From NCBI GenBank assembly GCA_021155965.1, contig JAJNBJ010000017.1, forward strand, positions 25,630 through 89,629: a DNA stretch of 64,000 nucleotides. Direction: 5' to 3'. How positions within the stretch are numbered: position 1 is the stretch's first letter; each line of letters starts with the position of its first letter. A program made the position numbers and the translations under genes. Under the pieces are notes generated by a model that saw only the letters and a list, made by a program, of their open reading frames with translations, ran no database searches and was not told where the DNA came from. Source of the stretch: Flavipsychrobacter sp. (GTDB lineage: Bacteria; Bacteroidota; Bacteroidia; Chitinophagales; Chitinophagaceae). Shown piece after piece: positions 14,680 through 23,196 of the stretch.

Positions 14680-14865
14680 ATGAGTAAAAAAGGTAAGAAA
14701 AATAAAGAAAATGGTCAATTAAAACTTGACTTAAATGCTTCAAATCAAGCTGACCCGCATACCTATGGCAAACATGACAACTCTCACCATACTAAAAGTA
14801 GAACTATCTACATAGATTTACGCTCTAATATTTACAGAAGCATATTAAATAGAAAGATGGAATAG
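14680..14865 (+). CDS. Small basic protein downstream of the deaminase (61 aa, unknown)
   Basis: I do not recognise this family. The ATG follows the deaminase stop by three bases, so the two are almost certainly co-transcribed and translationally coupled. The N-terminal quarter is very Lys-rich ([12 protein letters not shown]). The middle is polar and His-rich ('[14 protein letters not shown]'), and the end reads '[17 protein letters not shown]', a likely short helix. The same AT-rich composition as the deaminase marks it as part of the same acquired unit. It could be a regulator or partner of the deaminase, by analogy with the inhibitory RNA of the Vibrio system, but this is inference from position only. 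Confidence 0.65.
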   Translation: MSKKGKKNKENGQLKLDLNASNQADPHTYGKHDNSHHTKSRTIYIDLRSNIYRSILNRKME

Positions 14866-14918
14866 TTTGTACTATTTGCCGGAATCTAATTTGCTTAAGT
14901 ATATAACTATACTATCCC

Positions 14919-14926
14919 TACCTTTG
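14919..14926 (+). promoter_or_regulatory. Promoter -7 box of the homocysteine methyltransferase gene
   Basis: TACCTTTG lies six bases before ATG 14933, implying a very short leader. It lies inside the longer tracked ORF and argues against the upstream TTG start. Confidence 0.6.
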
Positions 14927-14932
14927 CACCCT

Positions 14933-15955
14933 ATGAATACAGAGACCCAATTACGCAAACTGCTGGATGAGAAGATACTGATGATAGATGGCGCCATGGG
15001 CACCATGATACAACGCTATAAACTGGAGGAAAAAGATTACCGCGGTGAGCGTTTTAAAGACTGGCATTCTGATATAAAAGGCAATAACGACCTGTTGTGC
15101 CTTACCCAACCACAGATAATCAAAGAGATACATAAAGAATACCTGGCGGCAGGGGCAAATATCATTGAGACGAATACCTTCAATGCACAGGTGATATCGA
15201 TGGCGGATTATGATATGCAACCGCTGGCGTACGAGATAAATGTAGCTGCAGCCAAAATTGCCAAAGAAGCGATAAAAGAGTTTGTGGCAGAAACAGGGGC
15301 ACCAACAGGGGAGTATTTTGTTGCAGGGGCCATCGGGCCAATGAACAAAACACTATCCCTTTCGCCGGATGTGAACAACCCCGGCTACAGGGCTGTGACT
15401 TTTGATGAGGTTGCCGATGCTTATTACGAGCAAATTAAAGGCCTTGCAGATGGTGGTGCAGATATACTGCTGGTAGAAACCATATTCGATACGCTGAATG
15501 CCAAAGCAGCTATTTACGCGATCAATAAATACTTCAGGGACACCAAGACCAAGCTGCCGGTAATGATATCGGGTACTATTACCGATGCATCGGGCCGCAC
15601 ACTGAGCGGGCAAACGCTGGAGGCGTTCTACATATCGGTAATGCATGCAAACCCTATAAGCATTGGGTTGAATTGTGCATTGGGTGCAGCGCAAATGAGG
15701 CCACATATTGAAGAGCTGTCTGAAATTGCCGCATGTTATGTGAGCGCTTATCCTAATGCAGGCCTGCCCAACGCTATGGGCGAGTATGATGAAGCGCCGG
15801 AACAAACGGCTGCCATTATAGGCGAGTGGGCAAAAGAAGGCTGGGTGAACCTTGTAGGCGGTTGCTGCGGCACTACACCGGATCATATTGCAGCTATAGC
15901 GAAAGAGATGAAAAAGCATATGCCACGCCGCTTACCGGAGATGGTAAATGCATAA
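14933..15955 (+). CDS. Stand-alone homocysteine S-methyltransferase domain (N-terminal part of split MetH)
   Basis: 340 residues equal to the first module of cobalamin-dependent methionine synthase, which transfers a methyl group to homocysteine. The zinc ligands are present: '[13 protein letters not shown]' and '[12 protein letters not shown]'. The opening '[19 protein letters not shown]' is typical of MetH rather than of MmuM. The folate-, B12- and reactivation modules are absent, and a minus-strand regulator follows. The remaining MetH module(s) must therefore be encoded elsewhere if the enzyme works. Split MetH is known in Bacteroidota, usually with the halves adjacent. The protein ends cleanly after the domain, so this is not a truncation scar. 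Confidence 0.88.
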   Translation: MNTETQLRKLLDEKILMIDGAMGTMIQRYKLEEKDYRGERFKDWHSDIKGNNDLLCLTQPQIIKEIHKEYLAAGANIIETNTFNAQVISMADYDMQPLAYEINVAAAKIAKEAIKEFVAETGAPTGEYFVAGAIGPMNKTLSLSPDVNNPGYRAVTFDEVADAYYEQIKGLADGGADILLVETIFDTLNAKAAIYAINKYFRDTKTKLPVMISGTITDASGRTLSGQTLEAFYISVMHANPISIGLNCALGAAQMRPHIEELSEIAACYVSAYPNAGLPNAMGEYDEAPEQTAAIIGEWAKEGWVNLVGGCCGTTPDHIAAIAKEMKKHMPRRLPEMVNA

Positions 15956-16003
15956 GAGAGCATCTCGCAAAGACACTTTACTTCAGTCTGTACCAATAAA
16001 ATC

Positions 16004-16702
16004 TTACGGATTGTAATTGAACTTGAAGCCGATGCCGTGTATAGTTTGCAGCTTTGCAGATGATTGCGACTTCAGGTACTTCCTTACTTTGGTAATGAAC
16101 ACATCCATGCTCCTGCCGAGGAAGTAATCATCCTTGCCCCAAACATTCATCAGTATCTCGTCGCGCTTCAGTACGCGGTTAGCGTTCAGGCACAGATAGC
16201 GCACAAGGTCTGCCTCGCGCTGTGTGAGTTGGTATTCCACTTTATCGTTGCTGAGGACGAGGTTTGTATAATCAAAATTGAGGTCGCCAATTTTAAAGAT
16301 CACCGGCCCCACATCGTCTTTCTTTTTCGACCGTTTCAGGAAAACCTGTATCCTTAAAAGCAGCTCCTGCAGGTTGTATGGCTTGGTTATGTAATCATCT
16401 GCACCTGTTTCAAACCCGGCAATTTTATCATTGTCCATGTTCTTGGAAGACAATAAGATAATAGGGATGCTGTCATTTTTCTTGCGGATGCTGTTAGCCA
16501 GCTCCATGCCGTCTTTTTTGCCGGGCAATAATATATCAAGCAGGCATACGTCGTAGATGTTCTTCATGAATTGCTGCCATGCAACATCCCCGTCGGTACA
16601 ATGCGTAACGTCAAAGTCCTGTTTTTGCAGAAAATCCTTTACCACGTACCCGAGCACCGGGTCGTCCTCCACTAATAATATTTTCACTTTTGGCTGCGAC
16701 AT
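16004..16702 (-). CDS. OmpR/PhoB-family response regulator (RprY-like)
   Basis: 232 residues. The receiver domain (1-~122) has the acidic pocket 'VEDD', the phosphoacceptor Asp in 'CLLDILLPG', the Ser in 'ILLSSK' and the Lys in 'YITKPYN'. The C-terminal winged-helix DNA-binding domain (~133-230) ends with 'RSMDVFITKVRKYLK' and 'LQTIHGIGFKF', typical of the OmpR class. No histidine kinase gene is adjacent; the only kinase in the window is 33 kb away, so its partner is unknown. It is transcribed away from ruvC, with about 107 bp between them. Confidence 0.92.
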   Translation of the reverse strand: MSQPKVKILLVEDDPVLGYVVKDFLQKQDFDVTHCTDGDVAWQQFMKNIYDVCLLDILLPGKKDGMELANSIRKKNDSIPIILLSSKNMDNDKIAGFETGADDYITKPYNLQELLLRIQVFLKRSKKKDDVGPVIFKIGDLNFDYTNLVLSNDKVEYQLTQREADLVRYLCLNANRVLKRDEILMNVWGKDDYFLGRSMDVFITKVRKYLKSQSSAKLQTIHGIGFKFNYNP

Positions 16703-16809
16703 AAAATACTCTTAGGTATATATTTAACAGTTTCACCCGCTAATATAATACATCTATTTTCAAAGGTTAAAGGAAAAGTCCACATTAATTTGCGCTCTAA
16801 GATAGAAAA

Positions 16810-17397
16810 TTATTTTATTCTATCGGGGTTCATAGATATAAAAGCTTCCCAACTATTAGCTTTTTTACTCTTTTTTGCTTTCGGAACTGCAGCCGGTGCA
16901 CCGGTTATAGCAGCCTTCCGGCCCTGGTAATGGTGGCAAAGCGCCACAGCCACTGCATCGGTGGCATCGAGGAAGCGCACATCCTCCTGAAATTTCAGGG
17001 TGTGCTGCAGCATTTTCCATACCTGCTCTTTTGTGGCATTACCCTTACCTGTAATGGATTGTTTTATTTTCCGGGGAGCATACTCTACGGCATTCAAACC
17101 ACCCATCATTGCAGCGGCAATAGCCACACCCTGCGCCCTGCCCAGTTTGAGCATACTCTGCACATTTTTACCAAAAAACGGGGCTTCGATGGCTACAGCG
17201 GTTGGCTGATGTAACTTTATAAGGCTTTCCATTTTTTTAAAAATAAGGTGCAGCCTTTCTGCATGGTCCTCATGCTTTGAAAGCTGTAATACACCCATTT
17301 CTATCAGCGATATGTTACTTTTGTTTACAGAGATGAGGCCATACCCCATTACTAATGTTCCGGGGTCTATACCAAGGATGATCTGGTCTTCTTTCAA
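16810..17397 (-). CDS. ruvC: Holliday junction resolvase RuvC
   Basis: Cleaves Holliday junctions as a dimer with RuvAB. 195 aa (family about 160-195). The acidic active-site residues sit in 'ILGIDPGTLVMGYG', 'AIEAPFFGKNVQSMLKLG' and 'FLDATDAVAVALCHH'. 'APRKIKQSITGKGNATKEQV' is the conserved basic loop. The C-terminal tail of about 35 residues is Lys/Ala-rich and longer than in E. coli. Its ATG is only 14 bp from the start of the divergent UPF0104 gene. Confidence 0.96.
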   Translation of the reverse strand: MKEDQIILGIDPGTLVMGYGLISVNKSNISLIEMGVLQLSKHEDHAERLHLIFKKMESLIKLHQPTAVAIEAPFFGKNVQSMLKLGRAQGVAIAAAMMGGLNAVEYAPRKIKQSITGKGNATKEQVWKMLQHTLKFQEDVRFLDATDAVAVALCHHYQGRKAAITGAPAAVPKAKKSKKANSWEAFISMNPDRIK

Positions 17398-17411
17398 ATA
17401 TTGAGATCGTT

Positions 17412-18359
17412 TTGAACAAATCTACCAAAATATGGCTTAATTATGTTGTTGGCGGAGCCATTTCCCTGTTTTTGCTTTGGTGCATTTACTTGCAGGTAAA
17501 GAAGCAACTTGCGGGAATTGACTCAACGGCGTGGCAGCAAACTGGCCCTGGCATTTACCTGCTGATGTGCATAGCGCTCATGTTCATCAACACATCGCTT
17601 GAGGGGCACAGGTGGCACCGCCTTGCCCGGTCTGTGGAGCCAATGAGTTATTCGCGGGCATTTTCCAGTTACCTTGCCGGTGTAGCATTTGCCGTAATTA
17701 CTCCTAACCGGATCGGCGAATATCCCGGGCGCATCCTGTACCTGGGCAGGCAACACACCTTCAGGTACATCAATGTATCCATACTGGGTGTACTTGCGCA
17801 GTTGTGGGGTATATATCTTTTCGGGCTTGGTGCGCTGATCTACTACAATATAGCTTTCCCTGCGCCCCTAGCTAAGGTGGCATTATGCTTATGCATGGCG
17901 GCTAATGTGCTGGCAGCCATTTTCTATTTCCGTTTCGAATCATGGCTGCCTTTATTGGAAAAGGTAAAGTGGCTGAGGAAATTTGCTATTTACGGGAAAC
18001 TTGTCCATCGCATTGATAAAAGTGAGCAAATAAGAATATTAACAATTTCGCTGGTGCGCTTTGCCATTTTTACGGCACAGTATTTGATTTTACTGAAATG
18101 GATGAATGTTAATATATCACCGGTTGCGGGTTTTGGAATGGCTGCATTGTTTTTCTGGGTTATTGCCGTGATACCTTCCATTGCGCTAACGGAGCTGGGT
18201 GTAAGGGGATCGGTAAGCATTTTCCTGTTCCAGCATTTTTCTACAAACACGGTAGGCATATTGGCGGCAACTGCCGGTATATGGATATTAAATCTTATTG
18301 TACCTGCCATTATTGGCAGTATTTTAATAGCAAGAATGCGCCTGCTGAGGTTAGAATAA
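17412..18359 (+). CDS. UPF0104 / lysylphosphatidylglycerol synthase-like membrane protein
   Basis: 315-residue polytopic membrane protein with about eight hydrophobic helices. It contains the family motifs 'TPNRIGEYPGR' and 'ALTELGVRGSV' seen in the flippase-like half of MprF and in UPF0104 proteins. The likely role is in lipid or envelope transport (inference). The start is a TTG at 17412: no ATG is available before residue ~50, and translation from the TTG gives a normal first helix. The start is only 14 bp from that of divergent ruvC, so the promoters must overlap coding DNA. The DUF3108 gene follows closely and is probably co-transcribed. Confidence 0.8.
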   Translation: MNKSTKIWLNYVVGGAISLFLLWCIYLQVKKQLAGIDSTAWQQTGPGIYLLMCIALMFINTSLEGHRWHRLARSVEPMSYSRAFSSYLAGVAFAVITPNRIGEYPGRILYLGRQHTFRYINVSILGVLAQLWGIYLFGLGALIYYNIAFPAPLAKVALCLCMAANVLAAIFYFRFESWLPLLEKVKWLRKFAIYGKLVHRIDKSEQIRILTISLVRFAIFTAQYLILLKWMNVNISPVAGFGMAALFFWVIAVIPSIALTELGVRGSVSIFLFQHFSTNTVGILAATAGIWILNLIVPAIIGSILIARMRLLRLE

Positions 18360-18393
18360 CAGATTTATGATTTTATTAAGAACGGCAAAACTG

Positions 18394-19191
18394 ATGCGCC
18401 ACATAACAATATTCTTTTTCATTTTTCTCAGCTTTTTCTCTGGAAAGGCTGTAGCACAGCATGATTTTTGCGCAGCGCGGAACATCAGCTTCAGGGAAGG
18501 CGAACACCTGACTTTTAAGGTGTTTTATCACATGGGCTTTATCTGGATACATGCCGGTAATGCCGATTTCACTACTACACTTGAGGATGTACATGACCAC
18601 AAATCGTACCACATAGTTGGCGAGGGCAAAACAGCCAGCTCTTATGAATGGTTCTACAAAGTGAAAGACAGGTATGAAACATTCATTAATGCAGAAACAC
18701 TGGCGCCAGACAGGTTCATCAGGAATGTGCAGGAAGGCAGCACCAGGATATTCCAGGATGTAACGTTCGACCACGAAAAAAAGCAAGCCATTTCAAAGGG
18801 GAAGGCATATGCTATCACCAAATGCACGCAGGATGTACTCTCTGCCATCTATTTTGCCCGCAATATCGATTACAATAAATTCAATATAGGCGATAAGATA
18901 CCCTTCAATATGTTTCTCGATGATAAGCTTTACTCATTGTATATAAAATATATGGGTAAGGAGGTAATTGAAACAAAAATGGGTAAATTCAGGGCAATCA
19001 AAATAGTTCCGCTGCTGATACAGGGCACTATCTTCGATGGTGGTGAAAAAATGGTGATCTGGGTATCAGACGACAACAACCACCTACCCCTTCGCGTAGA
19101 GAGCCCCATACTGGTGGGCAGCATCGCCGTGGACCTGGTAGAATACAGCAACCTGCGCAATCCTTTCGGCGCATGCATTTCTAAGAATTAG
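18394..19191 (+). CDS. DUF3108 domain-containing secreted protein
   Basis: A signal peptide (MRHITIFFFIFLSFFSGKAVAQ, cleavage near AVA-Q) precedes a ~240-residue beta-rich domain of the DUF3108 type: 'REGEHLTFKVFYHMGFIWIHAG', 'YKVKDRYETFIN', 'GEKMVIWVSDDNNHLPLRVES'. Such proteins are predicted periplasmic or outer-membrane associated and of unknown function. The tracked start nine codons upstream (18367) is possible and would only lengthen the signal's n-region. It is separated from the UPF0104 gene by a few bases, suggesting one operon for envelope functions. Confidence 0.85.
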   Translation: MRHITIFFFIFLSFFSGKAVAQHDFCAARNISFREGEHLTFKVFYHMGFIWIHAGNADFTTTLEDVHDHKSYHIVGEGKTASSYEWFYKVKDRYETFINAETLAPDRFIRNVQEGSTRIFQDVTFDHEKKQAISKGKAYAITKCTQDVLSAIYFARNIDYNKFNIGDKIPFNMFLDDKLYSLYIKYMGKEVIETKMGKFRAIKIVPLLIQGTIFDGGEKMVIWVSDDNNHLPLRVESPILVGSIAVDLVEYSNLRNPFGACISKN

Positions 19192-19252
19192 TGACCTCTT
19201 TATCAGTCATATAAATATATATGCATCTATTTCTACTGGCATCGCTTTTATA

Positions 19253-19260
19253 TATCTTTG
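19253..19260 (+). promoter_or_regulatory. Promoter -7 box of the ammonia-lyase gene
   Basis: TATCTTTG overlaps the tracked TTG start (19258), so translation must begin downstream, at ATG 19291 or 19315. Confidence 0.7.
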
Positions 19261-19290
19261 CACCCCTTATATAAAACTTATTTTTTCAGT

Positions 19291-20856
19291 ATGGTATCTG
19301 TAGGGCGGAAAAAGATGGATATTACCGAGTTTGGGAAAATAGTGCTGCACAACAAGCCTGTTGTCCTGAATAGTAATGCAGTGGAAGAAGTGAAAAAATG
19401 CCATGATTTTCTCAAGGTATTTTCCAAAGGCAAATTGATATACGGTATCAATACCGGTTTTGGCCCTATGGCCCAGTACCGTATTGACGATGCCGACCTT
19501 CGCCAGCTACAATACAACCTGGTGCGCAGCCACAGCTCGGGTTTGGGTAAGGTGATGTCGTCCACGCAAACAAGGGCTACGATGCTTGCCCGCCTCAATA
19601 CACTTTTACTGGGCTATTCAGGTATTCACCCGGATACTGTGAAACTAATGTCTACGCTGATCAATAACGAGGCTTACCCTTGTGTATATGCTCATGGTGG
19701 TGTAGGTGCAAGTGGTGACCTTGTTCAATTGGCACACCTGGCTCTTGGGCTGATTGGCGAAGGTGAGTTTTGGTTCAAGGGTAAAATAACCCCTGCAAAA
19801 GACGTTTTCAAAGCCCTGGAGCTGGAGCCTATGCAAATACACATACGCGAGGGCCTGTCAATCCTTAATGGCACCTCTGCTATGACAGGCGTAGGTGGTA
19901 TCAATGTGATCATGGCAAGGAGGCTGGTGTTATGGAGCCTGCTGCTATCGCTGATGATCAACGAGATGATGGAGGCTTACAACGACTCCTTCTCTGCAGA
20001 GCTGAACAATGTGAAGCTGCACAGCGGACAAATGCAGGTAGCAGAGCTGATGCGCACATTGGGTGCCAAAAGCAAATTGCTGCGCAAACGTGATGAGCAC
20101 TTATACGACAGGAAGGTAACCGAGGAAGTCATCAACGATAAAGTGCAGGAGTATTATTCGCTCCGTTGTGTGCCACAAATACTTGGCGCTATACTTGATA
20201 CGGTACAGAATGCGCAGGAAGTGATAGAGAATGAACTGAATTCTGTTAACGACAATCCTGTTGTTGACTATAAGAACGAGAATATTTTCCATGGCGGTAA
20301 TTTCCATGGTGATTATGTGTCGCTGGAGATGGATAAGCTGAAACTGGTAGTCACCAAGCTTTCTATGCTTGCTGAACGCCAGTTGAACTTCCTGCTGAAC
20401 CCACACCTGAACCAAAAGTTGCCGGCATTTGCAAATGCTGGTAAGCTGGGCCTTAACTTCGGTATGCAGGGCATGCAATACCCTGCAACATCTACCGTTG
20501 CCGAGAACCAGGCATTGAGCACATCGCTGTATATACACAGCATACCCAACAATAACGACAACCAGGATATTGTGAGCATGGGCTGCAACGCAGCCATGGT
20601 ATGCAGCCAGGTGATAGAGAACGCACATGAAGTATTAGCTGTGGAACTGGTTGCACTGGTGCAGGCAATAGATATACGCAAGATCAGTACAAAACTCTCC
20701 CCTGCAAGCAAATGGCTTTATGAGAACACCCGCAAGCTGTTCCCTTATTTCGAAGAGGATTTTGCGCCGTCGCAAAAGATGCAGCAGGTAAAAGCATGGC
20801 TGATGGAAACCGATATCACCGAGCATTTTCAAAAAGAGATCAACGCATTAAGCTGA
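19291..20856 (+). CDS. Aromatic amino acid ammonia-lyase (HAL/TAL family; probable tyrosine ammonia-lyase)
   Basis: 521 residues of the MIO-dependent lyase family, which removes ammonia from His, Tyr or Phe. The MIO-forming Ala-Ser-Gly is at 140-142 in 'HGGVGASGDLVQLAHLAL'. 'YGINTGFGPMAQYRI' and 'NDNPVVDYKNENIFHGGNF' are conserved active-site regions. The specificity loop 'NLVRSHSSGLGK' and much of the core closely resemble the Flavobacterium johnsoniae tyrosine ammonia-lyase FjTAL as I recall it, although such proteins are often annotated hutH. The overlapping FabG-like gene downstream and the absence of other hut genes favour 4-coumarate production for a flexirubin-type pigment. The start is set by the promoter box; ATG 19315 is an alternative. 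Confidence 0.85.
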   Translation: MVSVGRKKMDITEFGKIVLHNKPVVLNSNAVEEVKKCHDFLKVFSKGKLIYGINTGFGPMAQYRIDDADLRQLQYNLVRSHSSGLGKVMSSTQTRATMLARLNTLLLGYSGIHPDTVKLMSTLINNEAYPCVYAHGGVGASGDLVQLAHLALGLIGEGEFWFKGKITPAKDVFKALELEPMQIHIREGLSILNGTSAMTGVGGINVIMARRLVLWSLLLSLMINEMMEAYNDSFSAELNNVKLHSGQMQVAELMRTLGAKSKLLRKRDEHLYDRKVTEEVINDKVQEYYSLRCVPQILGAILDTVQNAQEVIENELNSVNDNPVVDYKNENIFHGGNFHGDYVSLEMDKLKLVVTKLSMLAERQLNFLLNPHLNQKLPAFANAGKLGLNFGMQGMQYPATSTVAENQALSTSLYIHSIPNNNDNQDIVSMGCNAAMVCSQVIENAHEVLAVELVALVQAIDIRKISTKLSPASKWLYENTRKLFPYFEEDFAPSQKMQQVKAWLMETDITEHFQKEINALS

Positions 20857-21590
20857 TGCAGAACAAATACGCACTTGTAACGGGAGGATCAAGAGGCATA
20901 GGCCGCGCAGTGTGCCTGAAGCTGGCGCAGATGGGCTATGGCATCCTGGTAAATTATAAGGGCAATAAAGAGGCTGCTGAAGAAACTGCTACGCTTGCAA
21001 AGGATGCAGGCGTTGCCGCCGAAGCTATTTGTTTTGATGTTGCCAACCGCGATGAAGTGAAAAGTGTGCTGGGCGGATGGATGGAGAGCAATAAAGGCAA
21101 AGTAATAGAAGTGCTGGTGAACAATGCCGGCATACGAAAAGATACGTTGCTGCCCATGATGAGCGACGACCAGTGGGATACCGTACTGAACACCAGCCTG
21201 CAGGGCATGTATAACGTAACCAGGCAGGTGATAACAGCAATGGCCATGAACCGCTATGGCCGGATCATCAATATGGTATCGCTGAGCGGACTTAAGGGTA
21301 TGCCCGGGCAGGTGAATTATTCTGCCGCAAAGGCGGGTATGATAGGCGCCACCAAGGCACTGGCGCAGGAAATAGCCCGCCGTAATATTACCGTAAATGC
21401 CATTGCTCCCGGTTTCATTAAAACAGATATGACCGCTGACCTTGATGAGAAAGAGCTCATCAATATGATACCCTCCAAGCGCTTTGGCACAGCCGAAGAA
21501 GTTGCCGACCTGGCGGGTTTCCTTGTCTCAAAAAATGCTGGTTACATCACCGGGCAGGTGATCTCTATTAATGGGGGACTGTATTCGTAA
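20856..21590 (+). CDS. FabG-like 3-oxoacyl-ACP reductase (SDR)
   Basis: 244-residue classical short-chain dehydrogenase. Cofactor motif TGGSRGIGRAV near the N-terminus, 'NNAG' at ~90, catalytic 'YSAAKAG' (YxxxK) and Ser in 'NMVSLSG', and C-terminal 'VISINGGLYS'. It starts at ATG 20856, sharing its A with the TGA stop of the ammonia-lyase, so the two are translationally coupled. It would reduce 3-keto groups on a carrier-bound chain, as in flexirubin/aryl polyene assembly (inference from pairing). The rest of such a pathway is not in the window. Confidence 0.9.
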   Translation: MQNKYALVTGGSRGIGRAVCLKLAQMGYGILVNYKGNKEAAEETATLAKDAGVAAEAICFDVANRDEVKSVLGGWMESNKGKVIEVLVNNAGIRKDTLLPMMSDDQWDTVLNTSLQGMYNVTRQVITAMAMNRYGRIINMVSLSGLKGMPGQVNYSAAKAGMIGATKALAQEIARRNITVNAIAPGFIKTDMTADLDEKELINMIPSKRFGTAEEVADLAGFLVSKNAGYITGQVISINGGLYS

Positions 21591-21599
21591 ACTCCCTAA

Positions 21600-23111
21600 T
21601 CAGAACAATCTCTTATTTTTCTTCACCGTAGCGATATATTCTCGCAGGTCAGCAGATGGTTTCAGCCACCAGAGCATCAGCATATATACAATAACAATTA
21701 TTGTGCTTCGGATACACACATCTGCAAAGGTGCGTACGTATATGTGCCGCGTCTGGTCGAAAAAATGCGGGAAGAAATAGCCTGCTGCAAATGCGGGCAG
21801 AGCGGCAACGATTACCAAAATCGTATTGCGCGAGAACGGTTGCATATCCAGCTTCTTCCGTATGAACAGGAACTTGATGAAATTGAACAGGATAACGGTA
21901 ATGCTTGTTCCCATGGCAGCGCCATACAGACCATAATGCGGTATCAATACCCGCAGCATCCCAAACAGAACGACCATCAGCAATAAGGAGAGGTAAAAAT
22001 TGAACTTATAGTATTTGGCGATAGAGAGTACCTGATCTGTCATACCGGTTGCAATCTCAAATAACCGCCCTATGGACAAAATAATAACTACAGGTGTTAT
22101 GGCAGAATAATCATTGTTGATAACAGTTACTGCATTGCTTAGGTTGCAATAGATGAGCACCGCCATGCCCACACAGGGAATCAATATATTGACCGATGCC
22201 CGTCTGAAAATATCCTTTGCTTTATCCATATCGTTATCATTGAATGCCTTTGCCAGCACAGTGAAACTGGCCGGCATCAGCGCTTTGAACGGCAATTGGA
22301 TGAACGATATAATAAATGCTGCCACACCGTATATGGCAACAGACTTAAACCCATTTTTGTCGTATAGTGGAAGCGCCATAGCATCCATGTAGTTGATCAT
22401 TACTATGGAAGCCGTAAGCAGGAAATGGTACCAGGCAAAATGCGACATGTCCTTGTATTCATTATTTGAAAACTCATTGGATTTAACTGTAAGGCCAAAA
22501 TCTTTTATCCTGAACATGAGTAACACGAAAACACACAACGGTAACAGGTAAATAAGCACCATACCTATTACCAGTACATCGAAATTTACGTAACCAAAAC
22601 CATAGAGCAGTATCAATACAATATTGGCTACACGTACTACCACCTCCCTCATGAATGCAGACACCGCTACTTTCATTTGCGAGCCGAGGTACTGCTCCAG
22701 CAATACCATATACACAAAGAAAACAGTGAACAGGGGCAGCCATGTAAAATACCGGTCCATAAAAGGGATATCCTCTGGCTGGAAATGGTTCAGTATCCAG
22801 GGCTTCAGTAAAAAACAACCTATAGTGAATATAAATGCCGGAACAAGGGGGATTGCCAGAGAGAGGGTAACCAGGGAATTCCTTTTGGCGGGGCTATTGG
22901 TATATTTATGTATATAGACTGTAAGTGCGTTATTGACTCCTAAAAGCAAAAACTGGGAAAAAGTAACCGCATAATTGGTAAGGTTGCGTGTAAATCCTAA
23001 TTCTTGTTTGGTGGTATATTTGGTAGACAACCATATAACAAGAGCGCCCAATAAAGCGCCCATTGCTGCCACTATAGCATTTTTTGCAGACTGCCGGAAA
23101 ACAATGCCCAT
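21600..23111 (-). CDS. Polysaccharide/lipid-linked sugar flippase (Wzx/MATE-like)
   Basis: 503 residues with 12-14 hydrophobic helices and few charged residues between them, typical of the MOP superfamily exporters of lipid-linked oligosaccharides. The N-terminus 'FRQSAKNAIVAAMGALLGAL' and 'YGLYGAAMGTSITVILFNFIKF' late in the protein match the RfbX/oligosaccharide flippase pattern. It lies at the 3' end of a minus-strand surface-glycan cluster. A TACTTTTG box 25 bp upstream suggests its own promoter. It converges on the FabG gene with nine bases between the stops. Confidence 0.85.
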   Translation of the reverse strand: MGIVFRQSAKNAIVAAMGALLGALVIWLSTKYTTKQELGFTRNLTNYAVTFSQFLLLGVNNALTVYIHKYTNSPAKRNSLVTLSLAIPLVPAFIFTIGCFLLKPWILNHFQPEDIPFMDRYFTWLPLFTVFFVYMVLLEQYLGSQMKVAVSAFMREVVVRVANIVLILLYGFGYVNFDVLVIGMVLIYLLPLCVFVLLMFRIKDFGLTVKSNEFSNNEYKDMSHFAWYHFLLTASIVMINYMDAMALPLYDKNGFKSVAIYGVAAFIISFIQLPFKALMPASFTVLAKAFNDNDMDKAKDIFRRASVNILIPCVGMAVLIYCNLSNAVTVINNDYSAITPVVIILSIGRLFEIATGMTDQVLSIAKYYKFNFYLSLLLMVVLFGMLRVLIPHYGLYGAAMGTSITVILFNFIKFLFIRKKLDMQPFSRNTILVIVAALPAFAAGYFFPHFFDQTRHIYVRTFADVCIRSTIIVIVYMLMLWWLKPSADLREYIATVKKNKRLF

Positions 23112-23135
23112 CCAGGTAGGTTACGAAGATAGCAA

Positions 23136-23143
23136 CAAAAGTA
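23136..23143 (-). promoter_or_regulatory. Flippase promoter -7 box
   Basis: TACTTTTG on the minus strand, 25 bp upstream of the flippase ATG. Confidence 0.5.
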
Positions 23144-23196
23144 ATTTTTATTGGCTAAAACCCCATTTGCTGCTCCCCCGAATGCGTTAATTACCG

